From: Oscillatoria princeps RMCB-10
GTDB lineage: Bacteria; Cyanobacteriota; Cyanobacteriia; Cyanobacteriales; Oscillatoriaceae
Length of the DNA: 64,000 bases
Reading direction: 5' to 3'
Assembly (NCBI GenBank): GCA_019359235.1
Contig: JAHHHT010000022.1
Location: 62,001-126,000, forward strand
Both the position numbers and the translations under genes were made by a program. Below the pieces are notes generated by a model, which was not told the DNA's origin, made no database searches, and worked only from the letters and a program-made list of their open reading frames with translations. Below, piece after piece: positions 35,290 through 44,387 of this stretch (position 1 is its first letter; the number at the start of each line of letters is the position of its first letter).

Positions 35290-35973
35290 TCAAGGGGGAG
35301 AGGATGTCTGCCGCTCCCCAAACAGAACTGTCCCCAGCCGCACTGCAGTTGCGCCGGCTTTGACTGCCAGATGGTAATCTGCGGACATTCCCATTGACAG
35401 CTCCTGCATTCGGATATTTGGCCAATTTTGCTCCCTGATTTTCTGGGCCAGTTCCCAGGTGCCCTCAAACACGGCAAGGGTTTCTGACTCGTCAAGCCCC
35501 AAGGGGGGAATTGTCATCAAACCTTGAATTTGCAGGTGTCGGCACTGATTGAGGGCGCACAGATCGGCGAGCAAGTCCGGGATCGTCCAGCCGTGTTTGT
35601 TGGGATCGCGGAGTATTTTGACTTGCAGGCAAACTTTTGGCTTTTGCTGCAGCGGCTCGGCCAGTCGATCTAAGCGCTGAGCTAATTTTAAGCTATCCAC
35701 TGAGTGAATCGACTCAAATAGCTGCAACGCTTTTTGGGCTTTGTTCGCCTGGAGATGGCCAATGAAGTGCCAGGCGATATCTGGCAGATCTTGCAGCTGG
35801 ATTTGTTTGGGCTCGGCTTCTTGGACTCGGCTTTCGGCAAAATCCCGGATTCCCGCTGCGTAGGCTTCTCGGATGGCGTCGGAGGGCACCTGCTTGGTGA
35901 CAGCAATCAGCCGGACATGAGCAGGCAGCCCGGAGCGAATCAAGGCAATCCGTTCGGCAATCGATAGGCTCAT
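35290..35973 (-). CDS. pipY: PLP homeostasis protein PipY (YggS/PROSC family)
   Basis: A 227-residue single-domain alanine-racemase-fold protein that binds pyridoxal phosphate without catalysis and keeps vitamin B6 and amino-acid pools balanced. The PLP lysine is in VRLIAVTKQVPSDAIREAY. Other signatures are FAESRVQEAEPKQIQLQ, IAWHFIGHLQANKAQKALQL, the GLMTIPPLG strand and the MGMSADYHLAVKAGATAVRLG phosphate-binding end. It follows pipX by 12 bases, the known cyanobacterial pipX-pipY operon. Confidence 0.95.
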   Translation of the reverse strand: MSLSIAERIALIRSGLPAHVRLIAVTKQVPSDAIREAYAAGIRDFAESRVQEAEPKQIQLQDLPDIAWHFIGHLQANKAQKALQLFESIHSVDSLKLAQRLDRLAEPLQQKPKVCLQVKILRDPNKHGWTIPDLLADLCALNQCRHLQIQGLMTIPPLGLDESETLAVFEGTWELAQKIREQNWPNIRMQELSMGMSADYHLAVKAGATAVRLGTVLFGERQTSSPP

Positions 35974-35985
35974 AACAGCAAGCCC

Positions 35986-36255
35986 CTATTGAAATGTGCG
36001 GTGATGAATCGCTTGCAGTTGCTCGTACTCCTGAGATTGGCCGGTGCGGCGGAGCAAGCGCAAGCGATTTTCCACCATGAGGCGAGCGTCGGTGCGGCTA
36101 ATCGGCTCAAATTTGAGGCCCGCAGGTCCAGTGGTCACGAGAAAAAATAAGCGCTGGGCGTAGAGTGTCGTGAACAATTCCTGGTGTTCCCCAAGCAAAC
36201 ATACCCGGTAAAGCAGGCCAAAAGTGGGATGATTCAGGTAAGTTTCGTTGTCCAT
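35986..36255 (-). CDS. pipX: PII-interacting protein X, co-activator of NtcA
   Basis: An 89-residue protein with the invariant PipX Tudor-like domain: ETYLNHPTFGLLYRVCLLGE, then HQELFTTLYAQRLFFLVTTG, then FEPISRTDARLMVENRLRLL. In the family, PipX swaps between the PII protein at low 2-oxoglutarate and NtcA at high 2-oxoglutarate, coupling NtcA activity to the carbon/nitrogen state. Its partner ntcA is in the same window about 24 kb away. It is the first gene of the pipX-pipY pair. I found no GTA-N8-TAC site just upstream. Confidence 0.96.
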   Translation of the reverse strand: MDNETYLNHPTFGLLYRVCLLGEHQELFTTLYAQRLFFLVTTGPAGLKFEPISRTDARLMVENRLRLLRRTGQSQEYEQLQAIHHRTFQ

Positions 36256-36548
36256 GCAGTGTCCGATTCGCCTCTAGGATAGCTCCAGCTTAGATATTAA
36301 GAGACTTTGGCTCTGGGTGGATTGGCACTGGGCGGGATCGCGACCGTCGGGCGCGGCAACACGGGTTTGAGGGCGAGTAGCTACGCATTTAACTTGCCGA
36401 GTGCACTCCCACTCTGCCGGCGCGTATGTGCGATGATAGAGGCTGATAGTGCGACATGGGTAGAGTAATTGATGGTTGAAAACCCTTCGATATAAAAGCA
36501 AATTAGATGTGCAAAAGCTGAGATGGTTTGACCGCCGGTGCCATGCAA

Positions 36549-36656
36549 GTAGGGTGCGTTCCCAAAGGGAACGCACCCTTTGGCTGCGGGGTAGTGCCTT
36601 TGGAAGCAGTGATTTTATCAACCGCAGAGGGCACAGGCGAGACGCCTGTGCTACGG
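36549..36656. repeat. Repeats in the gap between the chorismate enzyme and pipX
   Basis: TAGGGTGCGTTCCC facing GGGAACGCACCCT (36549-36582) and ACAGGCGAGACGCCTGTGC (36629-36652). The full 36256-36716 interval shows no gene. Confidence 0.75.
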
Positions 36657-36716
36657 GCGAGGACTGCACGGATCCCCGCAGCACAGAGCGCTTCGGGAGC
36701 GCCCCTCTAGGAAAGA

Positions 36717-38222
36717 TTAAATGAAAGCACGCATCCGGGCTACCCTGAGGGCAGCGAGTTGAGCCTGAGCTTTGTGCAAAGACTCATACCATTCTTTCTC
36801 AGGGTCGCTGTCGGCGACAATACCCGCACCGACTTGACCCCAAACGATATTTGAGGGAGCAAATTGAGACTCGGAACTCAGTCGGGGTTCCTCTGTTGTG
36901 TGCACGAGGGTGCGGATGAGGATATTTAAGTCCAGATTGCCGCGCCAGTCCAGATAGCCACAAGAGCCATAAAATAAGCTGCGGCGCACCGGCTCTAGCT
37001 CTTCAATGATTTCCAGGCAGCGCACCTTCGGGCAGCCGGTAATTGTGCCGCCGGGGAACATGGCGCGGATCAGGTCAGCGGCGTCAAATTCGGGGCGCAA
37101 GGTGCCTTCGACGTTGCTGACCAGGTGCATGACGTGACTGTAGCGCTCAATGCTGAGCAATTCACTGACGCCTACCGATCCCCACTGGCAAACTCGCCCC
37201 AAGTCATTGCGCTCCAAGTCAACGAGCATGATGTGTTCGGCTCTTTCTTTGCTGTTGCTGATTAACTCTTGCGCCAGTTCCTCGTCTTGAGCTGGGGTAG
37301 TCCCCCTCGCTCGCGTGCCGGCTATCGGTCGCGTCTGGGCTTGACGCCCTGTTAGCTGCACTAATCTTTCCGGAGAGCAGCTAATCAGGTCGCCCCACGG
37401 CGTCTGCCAGTAGCTGGCAAAGGGGGATGGATTGATCTGCTGCAAGGCGCGATAAATAGACCAGCTGTCCGCTGCAGTGCGAGCTTCAAACCGCAGGGAC
37501 AGATTGGCTTGAAAGATATCGCCGGCACGGATGTATTTTTTGGCTTGCCAGACAGCGGTTTCGTAATCCGCTTGGGACATGTGGAAATGGGGCCCTCGGA
37601 ATTGCCCGGTTTCTTCTGCTCTCGCGCTCGATTGAAATTCAGAGGCGATTCGGCGCTCTACAACAGACTCCCCTGTTTTCCCTTCCCACCGGCTCTGCAA
37701 ATTGTCGAGCTCTGCGGGATCGCTGGCGGCGAGCCACAGCACTTGCTCCTGGCGGTCGAGGACAGCAAAGCATGCCGGTTCGTACCAGTAGGCGACTGGA
37801 AAGGGCAGGGGATCGGCTTTCAGGCGGGGCAGCCGCTCAATTTCCCAGGCCAGGTCGTAGCCCAGCCAGCCCAGCCAGCCGCCGGTGAAGGGCAGGTTTT
37901 CCGGCGGGGAAGGGGCGAAATTCTCCCCAGAACTAGCGCCACCGAACTCCCCTGCCCTCGGGCGTTGCAGCAGGCTTCGCAGAAATGGGAGTATTTCTCC
38001 CACCGGCGGTGCCCACAGCTTGTAGCGCCCATCTGCAATCCGGGGAGCACCGGCACAGATGGAGTATCTGGCTTCCGGTTGACAGCCGGCTAGATTTGTG
38101 CTAGGACTTTCTAGCAATGTGGCAATCTCATGGTGGCGGCGAAATAGGGCGTCAAATACTTGCGAGCCGGTGCGACAAAGCAAAGGCAGCGACCGCCAAT
38201 ACCAGGGCTGTACGGGTTTCAT
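36717..38222 (-). CDS. Chorismate-binding enzyme: component I of anthranilate or aminodeoxychorismate synthase
   Basis: About 501 residues from the ATG at 38222 (MKPVQPWYWRSLPLL). The chorismate-binding C-terminal domain is complete: AGDIFQANLSLRFEA, FASYWQTPWGDLISCSPERL, RPIAGTRARGTTPAQDEELA, EHIMLVDLERNDLGRVCQWG, FPGGTITGCPKVRCLEIIEE and GAGIVADSDPEKEWYESLHK. The PIAGT motif has Ala where E. coli-type PabB has the catalytic Lys (PIKGT), which favours anthranilate-type chemistry, but many bacterial PabB also have Ala. No glutaminase subunit is adjacent. TrpE-like or PabB cannot be settled from sequence. Confidence 0.88.
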   Translation of the reverse strand: MKPVQPWYWRSLPLLCRTGSQVFDALFRRHHEIATLLESPSTNLAGCQPEARYSICAGAPRIADGRYKLWAPPVGEILPFLRSLLQRPRAGEFGGASSGENFAPSPPENLPFTGGWLGWLGYDLAWEIERLPRLKADPLPFPVAYWYEPACFAVLDRQEQVLWLAASDPAELDNLQSRWEGKTGESVVERRIASEFQSSARAEETGQFRGPHFHMSQADYETAVWQAKKYIRAGDIFQANLSLRFEARTAADSWSIYRALQQINPSPFASYWQTPWGDLISCSPERLVQLTGRQAQTRPIAGTRARGTTPAQDEELAQELISNSKERAEHIMLVDLERNDLGRVCQWGSVGVSELLSIERYSHVMHLVSNVEGTLRPEFDAADLIRAMFPGGTITGCPKVRCLEIIEELEPVRRSLFYGSCGYLDWRGNLDLNILIRTLVHTTEEPRLSSESQFAPSNIVWGQVGAGIVADSDPEKEWYESLHKAQAQLAALRVARMRAFI

Positions 38223-38306
38223 CAGAATGCAGGATTTTGGATGTCCCGATTTTAGATGAATCTTAAACAAATAGGACTTACCCACGCTTGAGTCTCACTC
38301 CCCAGA

Positions 38307-38368
38307 TCCCCCCTAGCCCCCCTTAAAAAGGGGGGAAGAATACTAGCCCCCCTTTTTAAGGGGGGTTG
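38307..38368. repeat. CCCCCCTTTTTAAGGGGGG palindromes
   Basis: Two tandem copies of the CCCCCTTAAAAAGGGGGG type between ecfT and the chorismate enzyme. Confidence 0.75.
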
Positions 38369-38444
38369 GCGGGATCTAACACGCTGTAGTGCCTGCGGAA
38401 AGTCCTGACAAATCTAAAATCTAAAATCTGAAATCTGAAATCGA

Positions 38445-39443
38445 TTAAGCTTTCCAACCCCAAACCAAGCGGGTGCCCCAGAGAAGGGCCAAACCGGCTA
38501 GGGCCAGCCAGTCGAGGGTTTTCAGGCGCAGCGCGTGCCACTGGACTCGATGCCGGTCGGGACTGGTAAAGCCGCGCACCTGCATGGCGCTAGCCATTTG
38601 CTCAGCCCGCAGCAGCAAGTTTTCCAGCAGCCTTTCGGCAACGATCAGCCAAACCTGAGTGGCACCTTTGATCCCCAGTTTTTTCCAGTTAATTGCCCGC
38701 GTCCATACAGACCGAACTAAGTTCTGCACTTCTTCGAGGACGAGGGGGATAAACCGCAACGATAGAGTCAGAGTTAGGGAAATTTCTGTCACCGGCCAGT
38801 TTAACCGGCGCAGCGGCTGCATCAAGCTCTCAATGCCTGAGGTAATTTCTTCTGGGGCTGTGGTTAGCAGGTACAGGTTGCTGCTGTAAATTAGCGTAAA
38901 GTACAGGGTACTCAGCCCAAGACCTATATCCAGAGAGCGGCGCGTAATTTTTAACCGCCCCAGACGCAACAGGACGTAATTGTAGTCGGTAGGCTGCGGC
39001 AGATTTACGATCTTAGAGTCCTCTGCTTTTGTGTTTTGCCGCTCCCCTGCCTTCTGCCCCCAACCAAAGGGCCAGGAGTTGCCGGCGGGCGGTGCCGGTG
39101 GGGTTTCCGGCTGCTGGGCAAAGGCTAGCTCATCAGCAGGGAGGCGGGTCTGGTGGCCAACCGCGAGTCCGTCGGGAGCGATCGCACTCAAAACAAACAG
39201 AAAAAAACAGAACACCAGCAGCCACCCCATCTGCTTTTGCCACACCCGCAGGGGAATCATCGCACTCAAGGTGAGCGCAATCAGCAGCACCGCCAGCCCG
39301 ATGCGCCACACCGGACTGGCCAGGATCGGGGCAATCAGAAACGTCATCAGCCACGCTATTTTCACCCGGGGGTCGAGGTGATGCAGCCAGGTTACAGGCT
39401 GTTCGAGGTACAGCCCCAGGGGCAGCGATCTGAGTAAATCCAT
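38445..39443 (-). CDS. ecfT: Energy-coupling factor transporter T component (CbiQ/EcfT family)
   Basis: A 332-residue membrane protein that couples ATPases to a vitamin- or metal-binding S component. It has five to six helices. Family features are WLHHLDPRVKIAWLMTFLIA at the N-terminus, LTLTLSLRFIPLVLEEVQNL, the coupling segment AERLLENLLLRAEQMASAMQ and VRGF. A hydrophilic insert of about 55 residues (residues 95-150, Pro/Ala/Gln-rich) is longer than in most relatives. No S component or ATPase is nearby, so the substrate is unknown. It lies between der and the chorismate enzyme on the same strand. Confidence 0.92.
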   Translation of the reverse strand: MDLLRSLPLGLYLEQPVTWLHHLDPRVKIAWLMTFLIAPILASPVWRIGLAVLLIALTLSAMIPLRVWQKQMGWLLVFCFFLFVLSAIAPDGLAVGHQTRLPADELAFAQQPETPPAPPAGNSWPFGWGQKAGERQNTKAEDSKIVNLPQPTDYNYVLLRLGRLKITRRSLDIGLGLSTLYFTLIYSSNLYLLTTAPEEITSGIESLMQPLRRLNWPVTEISLTLTLSLRFIPLVLEEVQNLVRSVWTRAINWKKLGIKGATQVWLIVAERLLENLLLRAEQMASAMQVRGFTSPDRHRVQWHALRLKTLDWLALAGLALLWGTRLVWGWKA

Positions 39444-39464
39444 GTTGCGATTTTATATCAGGTG

Positions 39465-39815
39465 TTAGGGGTTGGGGGTTAGGGGTTAGGGTTTAGGGGT
39501 TAGGGGTTAGGAGTTAGGGGTTAGGGTTTAGGGGTTAGGGGTTAGGGTTTAGGGGTTATATATACCACCTATAGCAGTAGCCACTTAGGTTAGGACGTAG
39601 GAATTGCGTTCCCTCCGTAAGCGTTGCGGGACGCGACAGCGTCCTTCCCTGTCCCTACTAGCAAGTCAGATGCCTTGTCCATTACTGATCTGTCTATTGC
39701 TATAACACCTAAAACCTAAAACCTAAGACCTAAGGTTAGGGGTTAGGAATTAGATATACCACCTAATACCTAAAACCTAAAACCTCAGACCTAAGGTTAG
39801 GGGTTAGGGGTTTCC
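39465..39815. repeat. Telomere-like TTAGGGG/TTTAGGG repeats in facing arrays
   Basis: GGGGTTAGGGTTTAGGGG-type heptamers and octamers run from 39465 to 39557. Complementary CCTAAAACCTAAAACCTAAG units occur at 39707-39740 and 39765-39800, interleaved with AAGGTTAGGGGTTAGG. Between them lie TATATACCACCTATAGCAG, a CCACTTAGGTTAGGACGTAG copy and GCGTTGCGGGACGCGACAGC. The 39444-39961 gap has no gene. Confidence 0.85.
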
Positions 39816-39961
39816 TCGCTCCCGACCGGCAGTCCAGAAAATAGAAATAACCGCTGAAGTACAAGGATAAACGCAGACAGTCAAGAGCATCTTAATTTAT
39901 CCTACTTCTGCGGTTTCAATTGCCGACTTCTAGCTCAATCCCAAATCCCCAATCCCCGATT

Positions 39962-41320
39962 TTACACTCGGGTGGCTCGATTGCTGGAGCGCTCTACTTC
40001 GCGGGTTTTCTTCCCTCGCCACAGCAAGCGAACTGGCGTGCCCGTGAAGCCCAGCTGCTTGCGGAATTGACTTTCCATGTAGCGGCGGTAATTGTCGTTA
40101 ATGCGTTCGGGATCGTTGACAAACAGGGCAATCGACGGCGGTTGGGAGCTGACTTGGGTGCCGTAATAGATTTTGCCCTGACGCCCCTGCCGGGTGGTTG
40201 GCGGACTGTGCCACCTGATCGCTTCTTCTATCACTTCATTAATCACGGCGGTTGTGACGCGGCGTTTGTGCTGTTCGGCTGCGGTGTTGACTAATTCTAG
40301 AATCTTTTCCACACGCTGGCCGGTTTTGGCGCTGACAAAGATGATTTCCGCCCACTCGACAAAACCGAGCCGGTCTTTGACGTGCCTTTCGTAGTCGTAG
40401 ATGGTGCTTGAGTCTTTTTCAATCACATCCCATTTATTAACGACTATGATGCAGGCGCGTCCTTCTTCGGCGATGCGACCGGCCAGTTTTTGGTCCTGTT
40501 CGGTAACGCCATCGAGGGAGTCAATTACCAGCAAGACGACATCTGACCGGCGGATGGCTTTGAAGGCGCGGTTAATGCCAAAGAATTCTGGCCCGTACTC
40601 GACGTTTTTCTTTTTCCGGATGCCGGCTGTGTCTATCAGCCGGTAGGTTTTGCCGCTGCGCTCGACGACGGTATCGATAGCGTCGCGGGTGGTGCCGGAA
40701 ATCGGGCTGACAATGGCGCGATTTTCCCCGACAAAGGCGTTGAGCAAGCTGGATTTGCCGACGTTGGGACGCCCGACAATGGCGACTTTAATTTCTTCGG
40801 TTTCCGGGATTTCGCCCGCCGGCGGCAGGTAGGCAACCACGGCGTCGAGCAAGTCGCCGGTGCCGCTGCCGTGAATGCTCGATATCGGATAGGGTTCCCC
40901 CAGTCCGAGCTCCCAAAACTGGGCGGCTTGGGCCAATCCCTGTTCCGGGGATTCGCACTTGTTGACGGCTAGCAGCACCGGCACGGGTTGGGTGCGCAGC
41001 CAGTTGGCGATTTCTTCATCAGCCGGTGCGGGCCCGCTCTGTCCGTCCGTGACGAATATGGCGGCGCTGGCTTCCGCTAAAGCTGTCATTGCTTGCTCGC
41101 GGATCAGGGGCAGAAATTCCGTGTCGTCGTTGAAGATTAAGCCGCCGGTGTCCACCACCATGAATTCCCGGTCGCCCCAGAAGGCTTGCCGGTAGGTGCG
41201 GTCGCGCGTCATTCCCGGTTCGTCGTGCACGATGGCATCTCGGACGCCGGCGAGCCGGTTGACCAGGGTGGATTTGCCCACGTTGGGGCGTCCGATAATA
41301 GCAACAATGGGCAGGGACAT
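39962..41320 (-). CDS. der: Ribosome-assembly GTPase Der (EngA)
   Basis: A 452-residue double-GTPase required for maturation of the 50S subunit. I chose the ATG at 41320 ([18 protein letters not shown]); upstream codons read a C-rich repeat. Domain 1 has [32 protein letters not shown] and VNKCE. Domain 2 has [35 protein letters not shown] and VNKWD. A C-terminal KH-like domain follows and ends in a basic tail ([20 protein letters not shown]). It is the most upstream gene of the minus-strand run that continues into ecfT. Confidence 0.97.
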   Translation of the reverse strand: MSLPIVAIIGRPNVGKSTLVNRLAGVRDAIVHDEPGMTRDRTYRQAFWGDREFMVVDTGGLIFNDDTEFLPLIREQAMTALAEASAAIFVTDGQSGPAPADEEIANWLRTQPVPVLLAVNKCESPEQGLAQAAQFWELGLGEPYPISSIHGSGTGDLLDAVVAYLPPAGEIPETEEIKVAIVGRPNVGKSSLLNAFVGENRAIVSPISGTTRDAIDTVVERSGKTYRLIDTAGIRKKKNVEYGPEFFGINRAFKAIRRSDVVLLVIDSLDGVTEQDQKLAGRIAEEGRACIIVVNKWDVIEKDSSTIYDYERHVKDRLGFVEWAEIIFVSAKTGQRVEKILELVNTAAEQHKRRVTTAVINEVIEEAIRWHSPPTTRQGRQGKIYYGTQVSSQPPSIALFVNDPERINDNYRRYMESQFRKQLGFTGTPVRLLWRGKKTREVERSSNRATRV

Positions 41321-41411
41321 AGTTCTGTGTTCAGTGCTGTGGAGAGAAAGGTTGATGGGTTTTTTGCCCGCGATCAGCGGGACTGTCCCGATAAAGTATA
41401 GCGAGCTTGAG

Positions 41412-41458
41412 CCCTCACCCCCCTGCAACCCCTCTCCCGAGCGGGGAGAAGGGGAAAA
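41412..41458. repeat. C-rich hairpin repeat
   Basis: CCCTCACCCCCCTGCAACCC faces GCGGGGAGAAGGGG. The adjacent AAAAGTGGGATGCTGCC at 41510-41526 resembles the right end of the GGGAGCATCCC elements. The 41321-41766 gap shows no gene. Confidence 0.7.
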
Positions 41459-41766
41459 ACCCGGTTCTCTTTCTCCCTTTTTGGGCTGGGTGGGGGATCG
41501 GGGCACACAAAAGTGGGATGCTGCCGCAACGGAAGCTGGCAGCACACTCAAGGAGTGCTTTCACCGAGAGTCCTGTTTTTGCTCCGGTCTTTTATTGTAG
41601 CCAAATTTAATGGCAGTCTGGCTGACAGGGATGTTAAATTTTATATTTGGGATTAGGGGCTGACTGGTCAAACCCGAGCCCGAGCTAGAGTGTCAACTTT
41701 TAGCCCCTCAACTTGCAATCAATCCCAATCAACCGGATTTTTCTCAAGGATTGGTATTGGGGGTTT

Positions 41767-42975
41767 ATGGAACGGGCGATTTCGTTACTGGGGCTGGCAG
41801 TTTTTGTCGGGCTGTCCTACGCCTTTTCGGTAAACCGGCGGGCTGTGCGGTGGCCGCCGGTGCTGTGGGGGATTGCTTTGCAGCTGTTTTTGGCGCTGCT
41901 GATTATCAGGACTGATGCCGGTTTTCGGGCGTTTAAGTTCCTGGGCGACGTGATGACGGGTTTTTTGAATTTTTCTGACGCCGGTGCTAAGTTTGTTTTT
42001 GGCGACAACTTTGCCGAGCATTTCATTGCCTTCAAGGTGCTGCCGACGATTATCTTTTTCTCGGCGTTCATCACCGTGATGTACCACTACGGCATTTTGC
42101 AGCAGGCGGTGCGGGGTGTGGCGTGGGTGATGCTGAAGACGATGAAAACATCAGGCGCTGAGACGCTGTCTTGCGCCTCCAATATTTTTTTGGGCCCGAC
42201 GGAATCGCCCCTGCTGATTAAGCCGTATGTGGCGACTATGACGCAATCGGAATTGCACTCGGTGATGACAGCGGGATTTGGCACGATTGCCGGTGGGGTG
42301 ATGGCGGCTTATCTTTCTTTTGGGGTGCCAGCCAGTCACCTGATTGCGGCTTCGGTGATGTCGGCACCGGCATCTATGGCGATTTCAAAGCTGCTTTACC
42401 CAGAAACTGAAGAACCGCTGACCGCCGGCAAGATGGATGTTGAAATGAAGACCACCTACAGCAACGCCATCGACGCCGCCGCTGCAGGGGCTTCGGAAGG
42501 AATGAGGCTGGCGCTCAATGTTGCCGCGATGCTGATTGCTTTTTTGGGATTGCTGGCGTTTGTGAATGCGCTGCTGGGCTGGGCGGGAGCCCAAGTCGGT
42601 TTGCCGCAGCTGTCTTTGGAGTGGCTGCTATCTTTTTTGATGGCACCCGTGGCTTGGCTGATGGGCGTTCCTTTCGCTGACTGCGGGCAGGTGGCAATTT
42701 TGTTGGGTAAGAAGACAATATTGAATGAGTTTATTGCTTATTTGGATTTAAAAAAGTTGATTGACGCTAAGGCGATTTCGGAACGGTCGGCGCTGATCGC
42801 GACTTACGCACTGTGTGGGTTTGCCAATATTGGCTCGATTGGCATTACAATCGGCGGAATTGGCGGTATGGCTCCGGAGCGCCAGCACGATTTGGCGCGG
42901 CTGGGTGTGCGAGCAATGCTGGCGGGAGCGCTGGCTAATTTTATGACGGCTTGTATTGCGGGAATGCTGCTGTAA
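41767..42975 (+). CDS. Concentrative nucleoside transporter (NupC/CNT family)
   Basis: A 402-residue permease started at the ATG at 41767 (MERAISLLGLAVFVG). It couples nucleoside uptake to a proton or sodium gradient in the plasma membrane. CNT signatures are the N-terminal helices, FVFGDNFAEHFIAFKVLPTI, the substrate-site hairpin SCASNIFLGPTESPLLIKPY, TAGFGTIAGGVMAAYLSFGV, and the late ALCGFANIGSIGITIGGIGG plus MAPERQHDLARLGVRAMLAG. GPTESPLLIKPY corresponds to the conserved nucleoside-binding region. It stands alone, divergent from der. Confidence 0.94.
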   Translation: MERAISLLGLAVFVGLSYAFSVNRRAVRWPPVLWGIALQLFLALLIIRTDAGFRAFKFLGDVMTGFLNFSDAGAKFVFGDNFAEHFIAFKVLPTIIFFSAFITVMYHYGILQQAVRGVAWVMLKTMKTSGAETLSCASNIFLGPTESPLLIKPYVATMTQSELHSVMTAGFGTIAGGVMAAYLSFGVPASHLIAASVMSAPASMAISKLLYPETEEPLTAGKMDVEMKTTYSNAIDAAAAGASEGMRLALNVAAMLIAFLGLLAFVNALLGWAGAQVGLPQLSLEWLLSFLMAPVAWLMGVPFADCGQVAILLGKKTILNEFIAYLDLKKLIDAKAISERSALIATYALCGFANIGSIGITIGGIGGMAPERQHDLARLGVRAMLAGALANFMTACIAGMLL

Positions 42976-42990
42976 CCTGGGGAGACTTGT

Positions 42991-43120
42991 AGCGTTCCAG
43001 AGGAACGCACCCTACTTATGGCACTTTTCACTTGAGGAGTGCGCTTCGATCCCCCCAACCCCCCTTAAAAAGGGGGGCTAGCTTCTCCCCCCCTTTTTAA
43101 GGGGGGGTAAGGGGGGGATC
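42991..43120. repeat. GTTCC / GGAACGCACCC palindrome and CCCCCCTTTTTAAGGGGGG pairs
   Basis: GTAGCGTTCCAGAGGAACGC (42991-43014), then two CCCCCTTAAAAAGGGGGG-type palindromes (43050-43110). They fill most of the gap before the site-2 protease gene. Confidence 0.75.
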
Positions 43121-43268
43121 AATATCTGTACCTCACTCAGTTGCAATCTGCTATATATCCCATAACCGAACCGCAACGGACGGGTACCACGGCAGCCGGC
43201 AAACTGAACGGTTTTTTACACTTCGTTACAATGAAAGCAAGTCGAGAGGCGAAAACACCCTCTCAAAG

Positions 43269-44387
43269 ATGAAACAAGAGGTGGCCCCAATGAATGGCTT
43301 TCGCGTTGGCAATCTGTTTGGCATTCCCCTGTACGTCCATCCGTCCTGGTTCTTTATCCTGGGGCTGGTGACGTTTAGCTACGGGAGTGCATTAGCGCAG
43401 GCGTTTCCCGGGTTGGGCGGATCGCTCCCCTGGCTGCTGGGACTGCTCGCAGCGCTGCTGCTGTTTGCCTCTGTGTTGGCGCATGAACTGGGACACAGTT
43501 TTGTGGCTCTGCGGCAGGGAATTAATGTAAAATCCATCACCCTGTTCCTGTTTGGGGGTCTGGCCCAACTGGAAGAAGAGTCAAAAACGCCCGCCGAGGC
43601 GTTCTGGGTGGCCATTGCCGGCCCGCTCGTCAGCTTTGCCCTGTTCGGGATCTTCACCGCCATTGGCGTCAGCACCGGCGTCTCTGGTGCGCCGGCGGCG
43701 ATTCTCACACTCCTAGCCTCTATCAACTTGGCGCTGGCGCTGTTCAACCTGATTCCAGGATTGCCCCTCGACGGCGGTAACATCCTCAAAGCAATCGTCT
43801 GGAAAATCACCGGCAATCCTTATAAAGGCGTCATGTTTGCCGGTCGGGTGGGCCAGGTTTTTGGCTGGCTAGCCATCATCTCCGGGCTGGTTTTCCGTCA
43901 GTTCTGGAATGTGTTAATCGGCTGGTTTTTGCTGGCCAATGCCGGTCGCTCCGCCCAGTACGCCACGCTGCAGAACAAGCTTGCCGGTTTAACAGTTGCA
44001 GATGCCGTGACGCCGGACAGCCCAATTGTGTCAGAGCGTCTTTCTCTGCGGGACTTCGCCAACGATTATATCATTGGCAAGCCCAGCCGGTTAAAGTTCT
44101 TGGTAACGAACGACTTTCGGCAACTTTCGGGTGCGATTGCAGTCGATGACTTGAAAACCGTCCCGACTAATTTATGGCCACACACTCAGGTTCGAGAGCT
44201 GGCGCAACCCGTGGAACTCTCCACCACAGTCAAACCCCATCAGTCGCTGCTAGAAGTGGTGGCGCTGCTGGAAACGCAAAAGTTAACTGAGCTGTTGGTG
44301 ATGAGCGACAATGGCGAGCTGGTGGGACTTGTGGAGAAAGATGAAATTATCCGCCTGCTTCAGGGAGCCCAAGCCAAGCCGGCTTAG
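43269..44387 (+). CDS. Site-2 protease (M50) with CBS domains
   Basis: A 372-residue intramembrane zinc protease. The HExxH motif is SVLAHELGHSFVALRQG, and the third ligand lies in NLIPGLPLDGGNILKAIVWK. About six membrane helices are followed from residue 240 by a CBS-pair region (VADAVTPDSPIVSERLSLRD; ELAQPVELSTTVKPHQSL; LLVMSDNGELVGLVEKDEI). This is the SpoIVFB/Rip3-like class; CBS pairs usually sense nucleotides. Either ATG 43269 (MKQEVAP) or 43290 (MNGFRVG) may be the start. The stop codon lies at the left edge of a repeat element. The substrate is unknown; in the family, anti-sigma factors are typical. Confidence 0.93.
   Translation: MKQEVAPMNGFRVGNLFGIPLYVHPSWFFILGLVTFSYGSALAQAFPGLGGSLPWLLGLLAALLLFASVLAHELGHSFVALRQGINVKSITLFLFGGLAQLEEESKTPAEAFWVAIAGPLVSFALFGIFTAIGVSTGVSGAPAAILTLLASINLALALFNLIPGLPLDGGNILKAIVWKITGNPYKGVMFAGRVGQVFGWLAIISGLVFRQFWNVLIGWFLLANAGRSAQYATLQNKLAGLTVADAVTPDSPIVSERLSLRDFANDYIIGKPSRLKFLVTNDFRQLSGAIAVDDLKTVPTNLWPHTQVRELAQPVELSTTVKPHQSLLEVVALLETQKLTELLVMSDNGELVGLVEKDEIIRLLQGAQAKPA

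Noticed and set aside
39465-39815. Eukaryotic telomere or contamination
   Set aside because: The array is internal, imperfect, present in both orientations and flanked by cyanobacterial genes on both sides.
41321-41551. 77-residue N-terminal extension of Der
   Set aside because: It translates a C-rich repeat; standard Der begins at [16 protein letters not shown].
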